NCBI GenBank assembly: GCA_035653295.1
Contig: DASRCB010000186.1
Span: 1 to 13,975, forward strand
Origin: DASRCB01 sp035653295
GTDB taxonomy: Bacteria; Acidobacteriota; Terriglobia; Bryobacterales; Bryobacteraceae
DNA length: 13,975 nt
Direction of reading: 5' to 3'
The position numbers and the translations under genes were made by a program. Below the pieces are notes generated by a model that worked only from the letters and a program-made list of their open reading frames with translations, was not told the DNA's origin and did not search any database. Each line of letters begins with the position of its first letter. Position 1 is the stretch's first letter. Shown here piece after piece: positions 1 to 6,661 of this stretch.

Positions 1-593
1 ATCTCCGTCTCCTTCCCCTTGCCATCGCCGTCGACCGCGTAGGCATAGGCCTTCATGCGGATGATGTCCACCACGCCTTTGAAATCGCGCTCGGCGCCGA
101 TCGGCAGGTGGATGGGCACGGCGGTGCGCCCGAAGATCTCCTGGATGCTTTCCAGAGCGCGCTCGAAGCTGGCGCGCTCGCGGTCGAGTTTATTGATGAC
201 CACCGCGCGCGGCATGCCGAACTCGTCGGCGAAGCTCCACGTTTTTTCGGTTTGCACCTCGACGCCGGCGACGCCGTCCACCAGCACCAGCGCGGAATCG
301 GCGGCAACCATGACGGCGTGCGTGTCGTTGATAAAGATGTTGAAGCCGGGGGTGTCGAGCAGGTTGATCTTTTTCTTCTTCCACTCGACGAAAGCGAGGG
401 CGGTGGCGATGGTGATCTTGCGAGCGATCTCCTCGTCGTCGAAGTCGGTGACGGTGTTGCCCTCGTCAACGCGCGTCAACCGGTTGCTGGCGCCGGTGGT
501 GAAGAGCAATCCGGCCGCCAGCGTGGTCTTCCCGGAATGCCCGTGCCCGATCAGCGCGACATTTCTGACATCCGATCCGTCGTAGATCTTCAT
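1..593 (-). CDS. EF-G-like translational GTPase, N-terminal part (cut by window edge)
   Basis: About 197 N-terminal residues of a GTPase of the elongation factor G family; the rest lies left of the window. The G domain is clear: P-loop GHGHSGKT at about residues 16-23, a switch I segment ending in ITI near 60-63, DTPG at 80-83 and NKLD at 134-137. The P-loop GHGHSGKT differs from the AHIDAGKT of canonical EF-G. This fits the EF-G-like paralogue (FusA2 type) found in several phyla better than the main fusA, so I give no symbol. Canonical EF-G drives tRNA/mRNA translocation; the paralogue's role is less certain. The ATG at 593 is chosen because an AGGAGG ribosome-binding site lies 10 bases upstream and the MKIYDGSDVRNVALIGHG start matches the family. 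No rpsG, rpsL or tuf neighbour is visible. Confidence 0.88.
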   Translation of the reverse strand, partial: MKIYDGSDVRNVALIGHGHSGKTTLAAGLLFTTGASNRLTRVDEGNTVTDFDDEEIARKITIATALAFVEWKKKKINLLDTPGFNIFINDTHAVMVAADSALVLVDGVAGVEVQTEKTWSFADEFGMPRAVVINKLDRERASFERALESIQEIFGRTAVPIHLPIGAERDFKGVVDIIRMKAYAYAVDGDGKGKETE

Positions 594-603
594 TGGAAGG
601 CCC

Positions 604-609
604 CCTCCT
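604..609 (-). promoter_or_regulatory. Ribosome-binding site of the EF-G-like gene
   Basis: AGGAGG on the minus strand, 10 bases before the ATG at 593. It supports that start. The 594-686 gap between this gene and fic is locally AT-richer and could hold its promoter, but no clear -35/-10 pair stands out. Confidence 0.6.
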
Positions 610-686
610 GCGGGGCCGGGTGGGATTGTGAAACCAGCATCGTAACACAGTTGAAATTACAGGGAATTGCGCCGTTTCAGCCGGAT

Positions 687-1427
687 TCAGAGCGTGCCGA
701 GGTAGTCGGCGAGAACGGCGTCGAGCCGGCTCCAGAGCAGCGTTTCGAAGGCCTCGAAGCCTGCCCCGGCCTGCGCCTGCTGAAGCGCCTGAACGTACGC
801 GAGCCGGTCTTCCGGGCGGACTGCGACAGGAGGATAGCCGCCGCGAATGAGAACCAGATTCATGAGCAGGCGCGCAGTGCGGCCATTGCCGTCGTTGAAC
901 GGGTGGATGTCGACGAGGCGGCGATGCGCGGTGAACGCCGTCTCCGGCGTGTCCGCCGCCGCTTTCAGAAATGCCGCGAGGTCGCCCATCAGTGCCGGGA
1001 CTTCGACGGGCGACGGGAAATCGTGACGGCCAGTTTCGGTGCGCACGAATCGCGGCAGTGTGGCATATTGGCCCGCGATCTCCGGTCGCGATCGCTGCAT
1101 GGCCAGGCGGTGCAGGCTGCGGATGTCGCTTTCGGTGAGCGGCCGCGGCTCGCGCGCCAGCTCGCGGACATAGCGGATTGCGTCGTAATGGTCGATTGCC
1201 TCGAGGTGATCTTTCAGCGGCTTGCCGGCGACCGTGATGCCCTGCTCGATCACCAGTGTGGTCTCGACGGCGGTCAGCGTATTGCCTTCGATTGCGTTCG
1301 AGGTGTAGGTAATCTCGATGTCGTAGTAATGCTCGAGGTTGCGCAGCGCTTCGGGTCGGAGCGGGCGCATGCGGTCGAGTCGCTCTTTCTTATCCGCGAC
1401 ACTGGCGCGGAGGTCGTCGAAGGTCAT
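687..1427 (-). CDS. Fic family protein (class II AMPylase)
   Basis: A 246-aa Fic-domain protein. Fic enzymes usually transfer AMP from ATP to hydroxyl side chains of target proteins. The catalytic motif HPFNDGNGRTAR is complete at residues 175-186, with the catalytic His175 and the phosphate-binding arginines. An N-terminal inhibitory helix motif SNAIEGN (residues 43-49, fitting S/T-x-x-x-E-G/N with Glu47) marks a class II, self-inhibited Fic, so no separate antitoxin is needed. The segment around residues 113-128 is the expected flap that positions the target. The ATG at 1427 has no strong ribosome-binding site, and an imperfect palindrome (1428-1460) touches it. The gene lies 93 bp upstream of, and co-directional with, the EF-G-like gene; read-through is possible. 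The target cannot be told from sequence. Confidence 0.93.
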   Translation of the reverse strand: MTFDDLRASVADKKERLDRMRPLRPEALRNLEHYYDIEITYTSNAIEGNTLTAVETTLVIEQGITVAGKPLKDHLEAIDHYDAIRYVRELAREPRPLTESDIRSLHRLAMQRSRPEIAGQYATLPRFVRTETGRHDFPSPVEVPALMGDLAAFLKAAADTPETAFTAHRRLVDIHPFNDGNGRTARLLMNLVLIRGGYPPVAVRPEDRLAYVQALQQAQAGAGFEAFETLLWSRLDAVLADYLGTL

Positions 1428-1460
1428 CGGATTACGCTTGCCTGCAGGCTAGCAAATCCG
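1428..1460. promoter_or_regulatory. Imperfect palindrome in the fic divergent intergenic region (possible operator)
   Basis: A 33-bp dyad: outer arms CGGATT (1428-1433) and AATCCG (1455-1460) around a perfect inner palindrome GCCTGCAGGC (1440-1449). It sits directly against the fic start codon and 26 bp before the divergent ATG at 1487. Dyads here often bind a dimeric regulator, but no regulator gene is adjacent, so the operator role is inference. It could also form a hairpin in the fic leader and limit translation. Confidence 0.4.
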
Positions 1461-1486
1461 GACGAAAGCGGTTCATAATCGACACG

Positions 1487-1735
1487 ATGGGCGAACCCGC
1501 GACCCACGAAGATGTGGAACGCATGCTGAAGGAAATTTCAGATCACCTGGACCGTCACTTCGGCGAGCTGTGCGACCGTTTTGACGGGCTCGCAATCGGA
1601 ACCGAAGCGCGTGTCAATAACGTGGAAGCGCGTGTCGGTACCGTGGAAGTGCGTGTCAATAACGTGCATCGGCGGATCGAGCTGATGGAAGCGCGTTTAG
1701 TTGCGTTCTTCCGAGGCGAAAGTACATCCCGCTGA
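1487..1735 (+). CDS. Small predicted coiled-coil protein, unknown function
   Basis: An 82-aa highly charged ORF starting MGEPATHEDVERML. Hydrophobic spacing throughout (for example VERMLKEISDHLDRHFGELCDRF) and a threefold heptad unit EARVNNV / EARVGTV / EVRVNNV at residues 40-60 predict a continuous helical coiled coil. I recognise no family; short coiled-coil proteins of this kind are common and poorly annotated. The ATG lacks a clear ribosome-binding site. Its last 80 bp overlap convergently with the end of the methyltransferase-like gene on the other strand, so one of the two ends may be mis-set or both genes may be real. The heptad pattern argues that this frame is coding. It is divergent from fic; a functional link is only a guess. 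Confidence 0.55.
   Translation: MGEPATHEDVERMLKEISDHLDRHFGELCDRFDGLAIGTEARVNNVEARVGTVEVRVNNVHRRIELMEARLVAFFRGESTSR
1604..1666 (+). repeat. Three tandem 21-bp repeats inside the coiled-coil ORF
   Basis: Units at 1604-1624, 1625-1645 and 1646-1666. Units 1 and 3 differ at one base; unit 2 differs from unit 1 at three bases. The 21-bp period equals one heptad, so copy-number change would keep the frame and lengthen or shorten the coiled coil by one heptad per unit. Confidence 0.85.
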
Positions 1736-2231
1736 AATCCAAACCTCCCGCGCGGCCGTTGTCCCATTCGTCCAGCAGTTCGTAACCTGCGCGCTCCATG
1801 CCGCCGCGAAAGAGAATCCGCTGAAACGGGTCCTGCTCATCAAACGGGACGCGGTTGACCACCACGTGCACGGGCTTCCGCGCCAGCCGCAGCAGGCGGC
1901 GGTGCAGCGGCAGCGGCATGCGTTCGAGCGATGCGCCGCAGGCGAACAGCACATCCGAAGCATCCGCGTCGGCAAAGCGGGCCGGGCACACCGTCCACTG
2001 AACCGAGTCCGGAATTTTCAGGTACCGCCGATGCTGGCGCACGGCGGCGCTGACTTGGCCGCCCAGGTCGCAAACGCGGGTTGCCGACGAGGCCAGCCAC
2101 GCCAGCCAGAATACGGCGGGATAATCGCCGCCGAGCGCGGGATCGCGGCCACGCAGCGCGCGCGCGGCCGGTACGCGCGCTTCGACGGTATCCCGGACCA
2201 GGCGCCAGGCGTCGCCGAGAAGCGTCCCCAC
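1656..2231 (-). CDS. Putative methyltransferase, TIGR04325 (LIC12133) family-like
   Basis: A 191-aa protein matching the layout I recall for TIGR04325 putative methyltransferases: YPAVFWLAWLAS (37-48), a glycine motif VCDLGGQV (53-60) where the nucleotide/SAM loop lies, QWTVCPA (78-84), SDVLFACGASLERMP (92-106) in the place of the usual LLSGVLQYLP, HVVVNRVPF (122-130), GYELLDEWDN (149-158) and a closing GMYFR (168-172). The substrate is unknown; relatives sit in polysaccharide or lipid loci. The start is a GTG at 2231; no in-frame ATG is seen upstream before the preceding gene's stop. It is shorter at the N-terminus than many relatives. It follows the 141-aa gene by 52 bp and is probably in the hpnH operon. 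The last residues after the family end overlap the opposite coiled-coil ORF. Confidence 0.7.
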   Translation of the reverse strand: MGTLLGDAWRLVRDTVEARVPAARALRGRDPALGGDYPAVFWLAWLASSATRVCDLGGQVSAAVRQHRRYLKIPDSVQWTVCPARFADADASDVLFACGASLERMPLPLHRRLLRLARKPVHVVVNRVPFDEQDPFQRILFRGGMERAGYELLDEWDNGRAGGLDFSGMYFRLGRTQLNALPSARSADARY

Positions 2232-2283
2232 GCCGATATTGTATGAAAACGCGGCCGAATTTCCCGCTAATAAAGTACCAGGA

Positions 2284-2709
2284 CTAATCGAGTTTTTCGG
2301 GTTTCAGCTCGATATTTTTCTCGCCAGCGGCGCGCTTCTCCCAGTACTTTTTCACCCACGCTTCCCAGCTCTTGCCCGCGGCGGTGTCGCGGCCGGTGAA
2401 GGACAGGCCGGCGATCTCCGAGTAGGCGATGCTCAGCTTACCGCCTTCGTTCTTCGGGATGATGCGCACGAACGAGTCTGCCAGGGTCGCTCCGCCACGG
2501 CGGTCGAAGACGTAGCCCTCAATCGCGCGGCCGTCCTTTGTCGTGATGGTCACGTCGCCGCGATAATCGAAGGCCTTCTCCAGCCCCTCGCGAAGCTGCT
2601 CGTCGGTGGCCGTCTGCCACATCGTGCCCTGAAGCTGCTCGTGAACGGCGCCCTCGGCGACTTCGAGCTGATCGGGGTCGGCGTGCGTCGAAGCTTCACG
2701 CCCCGACAT
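2284..2709 (-). CDS. Uncharacterised 141-aa protein translationally coupled to hpnH
   Basis: I do not recognise a named family. The N-terminal third (about 1-30) is polar and probably disordered. Residues about 31-106 alternate short beta-like stretches (DVTITTKDGRAIEGYVFDRR, FVRIIPK, KLSIAYSEIAGLSF), which suggests a small SH3/Sm-like beta barrel. The C-terminus (about 107-141) is lysine- and tryptophan-rich (SWEAWVKKYWEKR) and likely helical. There is no signal peptide or membrane segment. The ATG lies inside the last codons of hpnH (14-bp overlap), a strong sign of translational coupling, so a role alongside hopanoid side-chain synthesis or membrane lipid work is possible but is inference only. 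Confidence 0.75.
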   Translation of the reverse strand: MSGREASTHADPDQLEVAEGAVHEQLQGTMWQTATDEQLREGLEKAFDYRGDVTITTKDGRAIEGYVFDRRGGATLADSFVRIIPKNEGGKLSIAYSEIAGLSFTGRDTAAGKSWEAWVKKYWEKRAAGEKNIELKPEKLD

Positions 2710-3823
2710 GCTCGGTCTCTTCCGTGCGCGCGTTCAGTTGCACCAGCCCGGCGGGAGAGTGCACTGGTTTGACTGGCTCGTTGAGCATCGACAGCGCGGC
2801 TTCATCGGCATACCGGGGCGAGAGCCGCGAACGAATATCTCCCCAGAGGCCCTTCAGCGAACTGAACGTGTGATCCACGGCCGTCGCTTCGTATCCGCTG
2901 TGCACCATGCAATTGGCGCATTTCGGGTTGCCCGATTCGGTGCCGTACTGCTCCCACGCCGTGGATTCCATCAGCTCGGCGAATGTGTCCGCGTATCCGT
3001 CCTGCAGAAGGTAGCACGGCTTCTGCCAGCCGAAAAGGTTGAACGTCGGCATGCCCCAGGGCGTGCACGCGTAGTTGCGCCTGCCCATGAGGAACTCGAG
3101 GAACAGGGGCGACTGGTTGAACTTCCAGCGGCGGCTTCGGTTCGAAAGAATGGCGGTGAACAGCCGCCGCGTTCGAGCGCGTCCGAGGAAGTGCTGCTGG
3201 TCGGGCGCCTTGTCATAGGAGTAGCCGGGCGAGAGCATCATGCCTTCCACGCCGAGGTCCATCATCTCGTCGAAGAACGCCCGGACGCTCTTTGGGTCGG
3301 CGCCGTCGAACAACGTCGTGTTGGTGGTCACCCGAAAACCACGCTGCACGGCCTCACGAATCCCCTCCGCGGCGATGTCGTAACCGCCTTCCCGGCACAC
3401 CGAGAAATCGTGATGCTCCTTTTGCCCGTCCATGTGCACGGAGAACGTGAGGTACTTGCTCGGCTTGAAGAGATGCAGCTTTTCTTTCAGAAGCAGCGCG
3501 TTCGTACACAGGTAGATGTACTTCCGGCGCGCAATGAGGCCCTCCACGATTTCCTGGATTTGCGGGTGCATCAGCGGTTCGCCGCCGGGGATCGATACCA
3601 TCGGGGCGCCGCATTCCTCGACCGCTCTGAAGCATTCCTCGGGAGTGAGTTGCTGCTTCAGGATGTGGGCCGGATACTGAATCTTGCCGCATCCGGCGCA
3701 GGCCAGATTGCAGCGAAACAGCGGCTCCAGCATGAGCACCAGCGGGTAGCGCCTGCGGCCCGCCAGCTTCTGCCGCAGTACATACGTTGCCACCGTCCAC
3801 ATCTGCGAGACGGGAACCGCCAT
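2696..3823 (-). CDS. hpnH: Adenosyl-hopene transferase HpnH (radical SAM)
   Basis: A 375-aa radical SAM protein. HpnH joins a 5'-deoxyadenosyl radical to diploptene to give adenosylhopane, the first step to C35 extended hopanoids. The family start is recognisable (MAVPVSQMW... then RRRYPLVLMLEPLFRCNLAC), with the 4Fe-4S cysteines C38-x3-C42-x2-C45 and the SAM-binding SIPGGEPLMHP near residue 80. The C-terminal part carries further conserved cysteines (ACTPWGMPTFNLFGWQKPC and KCANCMVHSG), as in the family's DUF3463 region. Length is normal. The ATG at 3823 follows a GGAGG with 7-base spacing; a second ATG at 3827 is out of frame. Squalene-hopene cyclase and other hpn genes are not in the window, so the pathway is probably scattered. 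It heads a likely operon with two further minus-strand genes. Confidence 0.95.
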   Translation of the reverse strand: MAVPVSQMWTVATYVLRQKLAGRRRYPLVLMLEPLFRCNLACAGCGKIQYPAHILKQQLTPEECFRAVEECGAPMVSIPGGEPLMHPQIQEIVEGLIARRKYIYLCTNALLLKEKLHLFKPSKYLTFSVHMDGQKEHHDFSVCREGGYDIAAEGIREAVQRGFRVTTNTTLFDGADPKSVRAFFDEMMDLGVEGMMLSPGYSYDKAPDQQHFLGRARTRRLFTAILSNRSRRWKFNQSPLFLEFLMGRRNYACTPWGMPTFNLFGWQKPCYLLQDGYADTFAELMESTAWEQYGTESGNPKCANCMVHSGYEATAVDHTFSSLKGLWGDIRSRLSPRYADEAALSMLNEPVKPVHSPAGLVQLNARTEETEHVGA

Positions 3824-4034
3824 CCATTAACCTCCAGGAGTCGCGTTAAATCGCAGGCGACCGGCGCACGAGCGCTGCGCCGATCCCGATCTCTTTATTG
3901 TCTCATTGGTTCGGCGGGTTTGCCGGGGTTCGCTCCGTCATATGCTGGTTAGTGGGTTCTACGCTAATCCCCACCAGCCTGGAGAATTCCGCTTCCCTCA
4001 GGCGACCAACATTTTCATACATGAAGAGAGGATC
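3824..4034. promoter_or_regulatory. Divergent intergenic region between hpnH and sdhC
   Basis: A 211-bp gap separating two divergent operons, so promoters for both should lie here. On the plus strand TTGCCG (3920-3925) and TATGCT (3941-3946) resemble -35/-10 boxes, but the 15-bp spacing is short, so this is only a candidate. No convincing riboswitch or operator dyad is seen. Confidence 0.4.
3831..3835 (-). promoter_or_regulatory. Ribosome-binding site of hpnH
   Basis: GGAGG on the minus strand, 7 bases before the ATG at 3823. It selects that start over the out-of-frame ATG at 3827. Confidence 0.7.
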
Positions 4035-4751
4035 ATGGCCGCTCCCGCTGTAGGGTTCTCAGACCGACGCGCCGCCCGTTTCTTCGAAACGACGGTAGGC
4101 ATGAAAATCGTCATGGCCATCACCGGCGCCGTTCTGTTTCTGTTCGTCGTGGGCCATCTGCTCGGCAACCTGCAGGTATTCGAAGGACGTGAGGCGCTCA
4201 ACCGCTACGCGGTTTTTCTGCGCATCGAGCCGCCGCTGCTGTGGACGGTGCGCATCGTGCTGCTGATCTGCGTGCTGCTGCATATCTGGTCTTCGTGGAA
4301 ACTGTGGCGCCGTAAGCGGGAGGCGCGGCCCGTGAAGTACGAAATGAAAAAGCCGGCGGGGTCCAGCTATGCCTCGCGAACGATGTACTGGAGCGGCCCA
4401 ATTATCCTGGCGTTTGTCATCTATCACCTGATGCAGTACACCTTCGGCGTGGGAGGCACGCCCTATGACCAGTGGGCCGGCCACCCTGGCGAGATCGACG
4501 TATACGCGAATCTGGTGCACGGTTTCCGCATCTGGCCCATCTCGGCGTTTTACATCATCGCAATGGTGCTGCTCTGCCTGCATCTGTATCACGGTATCTG
4601 GAGCGCTTTTCAGACCCTGGGCGCCAGCCATCCCCGTTACACGCCGATGCTGAAGAACGCCGCCGCGCTGATCGCGATCCTGCTGGCGGCGGGGTACATT
4701 TCCATACCCGTTGCGATCCTGACCGGTCTGATCGGAGGTGACGTGCAATGA
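4035..4751 (+). CDS. sdhC: Succinate dehydrogenase cytochrome b558 subunit SdhC
   Basis: A 238-aa membrane anchor of succinate dehydrogenase (complex II), which passes electrons from succinate to quinone through haem b. Five hydrophobic helices can be seen at about 23-42, 69-90, 120-140, 166-187 and 208-231. Histidines in helices 1-4 (H41 in GHLLGN, H83 in LLHIWSSW, H131 in VIYHLMQYTFG, H183/H186 in LHLYHGIW) fit the dihaem type-B anchor of the Bacillus/Bacteroidetes b558 family. The single anchor and absence of sdhD also fit type B. The frame is open to 3906, but the ATG at 4035 gives the family-type start (MAAPAVGFSDRRAARFFETTVGMK) and follows a GAGAGG. The stop overlaps the sdhA start (ATGA). 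Confidence 0.93.
   Translation: MAAPAVGFSDRRAARFFETTVGMKIVMAITGAVLFLFVVGHLLGNLQVFEGREALNRYAVFLRIEPPLLWTVRIVLLICVLLHIWSSWKLWRRKREARPVKYEMKKPAGSSYASRTMYWSGPIILAFVIYHLMQYTFGVGGTPYDQWAGHPGEIDVYANLVHGFRIWPISAFYIIAMVLLCLHLYHGIWSAFQTLGASHPRYTPMLKNAAALIAILLAAGYISIPVAILTGLIGGDVQ
4734..4738 (+). promoter_or_regulatory. Ribosome-binding site of sdhA inside the sdhC end
   Basis: GGAGG lies 9 bases before the sdhA ATG at 4748, within the last codons of sdhC. This confirms the ATGA-coupled start. Confidence 0.65.
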
Positions 4752-6661
4752 AGCTCGATTCCCGATCGCCATCAGGTCCGATTGAAGCGCGTTGGGATCG
4801 CGCGCGCTTCGAGATGAAGCTCGTGAACCCGGCGAACAAGCGCAAGTACACGGTCATCGTGGTCGGCTCCGGGCTGGCCGGAGGCTCCGGCGCGGCTTCG
4901 CTCGGCGAGCTGGGCTATAACGTCAAGTGCTTCTGTTTCCAGGACTCGCCGCGACGCGCGCACAGCATCGCCGCGCAGGGAGGTATCAACGCCGCGAAAA
5001 ACTATCCCAACGACAACGATTCCGTTTTTCGTCTGTTTTACGACACGGTAAAGGGCGGCGATTTCCGCGCGCGCGAATCGAACGTGTACCGGCTGGCGCA
5101 GAACAGCGTACACATTATCGATCAGTGCGTGGCCGTGGGCGTGCCATTCGCGCGCGAGTATGGCGGCACGCTGGCAAATCGATCCTTTGGCGGCGCTCAG
5201 GTGTCGCGCACGTTCTATGCGCGGGGGCAGACCGGGCAGCAGTTGCTCCTTGGCTGCTACCAGTCGCTGGAGCGGCAGGTGCACGCCGGAACGGTCACGA
5301 TGTATCCACGGACTGAGATGCTGGATCTGGTCGTCATCGACGGCCGGGCCCGCGGGATCATCACCCGCGACCTGGTGACGGGACGAATCGAGACACATCT
5401 GGCGGATGCCGTTGTGCTCGGCACCGGCGGCTACGGCAACGTTTACTACCTGTCCACGAATGCGAAGGGCTCGAACGCCACCGCAATCTGGCGCGCGTAC
5501 AAGCGCGGCGCGCTGTTCGCAAATCCGTGTTTCACGCAGATTCACCCCACGTGCATTCCGGTGTCCGGCGACTATCAGTCGAAGCTGACGCTGATGAGCG
5601 AATCGCTTCGCAATGACGGCCGCATCTGGGTGCCTCTTAAAAAGGGCGATAAGCGAGCTCCGAACCAGATCCCGGAAAGCGAGCGCGACTATTATCTGGA
5701 GCGCAAATATCCCAGCTTCGGCAACCTGGTGCCTCGTGACGTGGCCTCGCGCAATGCGAAGGCGGTGTGCGACGAGGGCCGCGGCGTCGGCGAGTCCGGG
5801 CTCGGAGTTTATCTCGATTTTGCGGATGCCATCCGGCGGCTCGGCGCCGAGGTGGTGAAGGACCGCTACGGCAACCTGTTCGACATGTACGAGCACCTCA
5901 CCGGCGAGGACCCGTACAGAGTGCCCATGCGCATCTTTCCGGCCATTCACTACACCATGGGCGGCCTGTGGGTGGATTACTTCCTGATGTCCACGATTCC
6001 CGGCCTGTTCGTCATTGGCGAAGCGAATTTCTCCGACCACGGCGCTAACCGGCTCGGTGCGAGCGCTCTGATGCAGGGACTCTCGGACGGTTACTTCATC
6101 CTCCCGTACACGATCGGTGATTACCTGGCGAGCGCGAAACCACTCCCGGTAAGCGCGGAGGATCCGGCGGTGCATGAGGCGCAGCAGAACGTCGCGGAAA
6201 TCACGAAGCGGCTCCTGGGTACGCGCGGAACACGCACCGCCGATTCGTTCCATAAGCAGCTCGGGAAAATCATGTGGGACGAGTGCGGGATGTCCCGCAC
6301 GGCCGCCGGCCTCGAAAAGGCGATCGGCCAAATTCGCGACCTCCGCGAGCAATACTGGCGCGACGTGAAGGTGCTGGGTACGGCCGACGAGCTGAATCAA
6401 TCGCTGGAGAAGGCCGGCCGCGTCGCCGACTTCTTCGAACTCGCGGAACTGATGTGTCTGGATGCCCTGGAGCGCAACGAATCCTGCGGCGGCCATTTCC
6501 GCGAGGAATACCAGACGCCGGACGGCGAGGCGCAGCGGAACGACGCCGAGTATTCATACGCCGCCGCGTGGCAGTATGAAGGGCCGGACAAGCCGCCGGT
6601 GATGTCCAAAGAACCGCTGGAATTCGAATACGTGCATCCGACGCAGAGGAGCTACAAATAA
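4748..6661 (+). CDS. sdhA: Succinate dehydrogenase flavoprotein subunit SdhA
   Basis: A 637-aa flavoprotein that oxidises succinate to fumarate. The FAD dinucleotide fold starts at VVGSGLAGGSGAASLG (38-53). The covalent FAD histidine is His72 in RRAHSIAAQGGINAA. Active-site elements are present: His401 in AIHYTMGGLWVDY and Arg435 in HGANRLGASALMQG. The start (MKLDSRSPSGPIEARWDR) and the whole layout match the long type-B SdhA of Bacteroidetes and Acidobacteria. The N-terminal extension before the Rossmann fold (about 35 residues) is normal for this type. It overlaps sdhC by 4 bp and sdhB by 1 bp (TAATG), so the three subunits are translationally coupled and made in step. No broken motifs. Confidence 0.97.
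   Translation: MKLDSRSPSGPIEARWDRARFEMKLVNPANKRKYTVIVVGSGLAGGSGAASLGELGYNVKCFCFQDSPRRAHSIAAQGGINAAKNYPNDNDSVFRLFYDTVKGGDFRARESNVYRLAQNSVHIIDQCVAVGVPFAREYGGTLANRSFGGAQVSRTFYARGQTGQQLLLGCYQSLERQVHAGTVTMYPRTEMLDLVVIDGRARGIITRDLVTGRIETHLADAVVLGTGGYGNVYYLSTNAKGSNATAIWRAYKRGALFANPCFTQIHPTCIPVSGDYQSKLTLMSESLRNDGRIWVPLKKGDKRAPNQIPESERDYYLERKYPSFGNLVPRDVASRNAKAVCDEGRGVGESGLGVYLDFADAIRRLGAEVVKDRYGNLFDMYEHLTGEDPYRVPMRIFPAIHYTMGGLWVDYFLMSTIPGLFVIGEANFSDHGANRLGASALMQGLSDGYFILPYTIGDYLASAKPLPVSAEDPAVHEAQQNVAEITKRLLGTRGTRTADSFHKQLGKIMWDECGMSRTAAGLEKAIGQIRDLREQYWRDVKVLGTADELNQSLEKAGRVADFFELAELMCLDALERNESCGGHFREEYQTPDGEAQRNDAEYSYAAAWQYEGPDKPPVMSKEPLEFEYVHPTQRSYK
6645..6650 (+). promoter_or_regulatory. Ribosome-binding site of sdhB
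   Basis: AGAGGA (then G at 6651) lies about 10 bases before the sdhB ATG at 6661, inside the sdhA end. Confidence 0.6.

Noticed and set aside
108..1478. Long plus-strand open frame across the EF-G-like and fic genes
   Set aside because: It is antisense to two genes with clear GTPase and Fic motifs; its own product has no recognisable motif and a composition typical of GC-rich shadow frames.
1604..1666. Possible CRISPR-like array
   Set aside because: The three units are directly tandem with no spacers and follow a protein heptad.
2708..3952. 414-codon plus-strand frame opposite hpnH
   Set aside because: Shadow of hpnH; His/Arg-rich product without domain signature.
3906..4034. Possible 43-residue N-terminal extension of SdhC
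   Set aside because: The extension is unlike the family; the ATG at 4035 has a ribosome-binding site and gives the normal start.
4772..6496. 574-codon minus-strand frame opposite sdhA
   Set aside because: Antisense to sdhA, which has every expected motif; long antisense frames are normal at this GC content.
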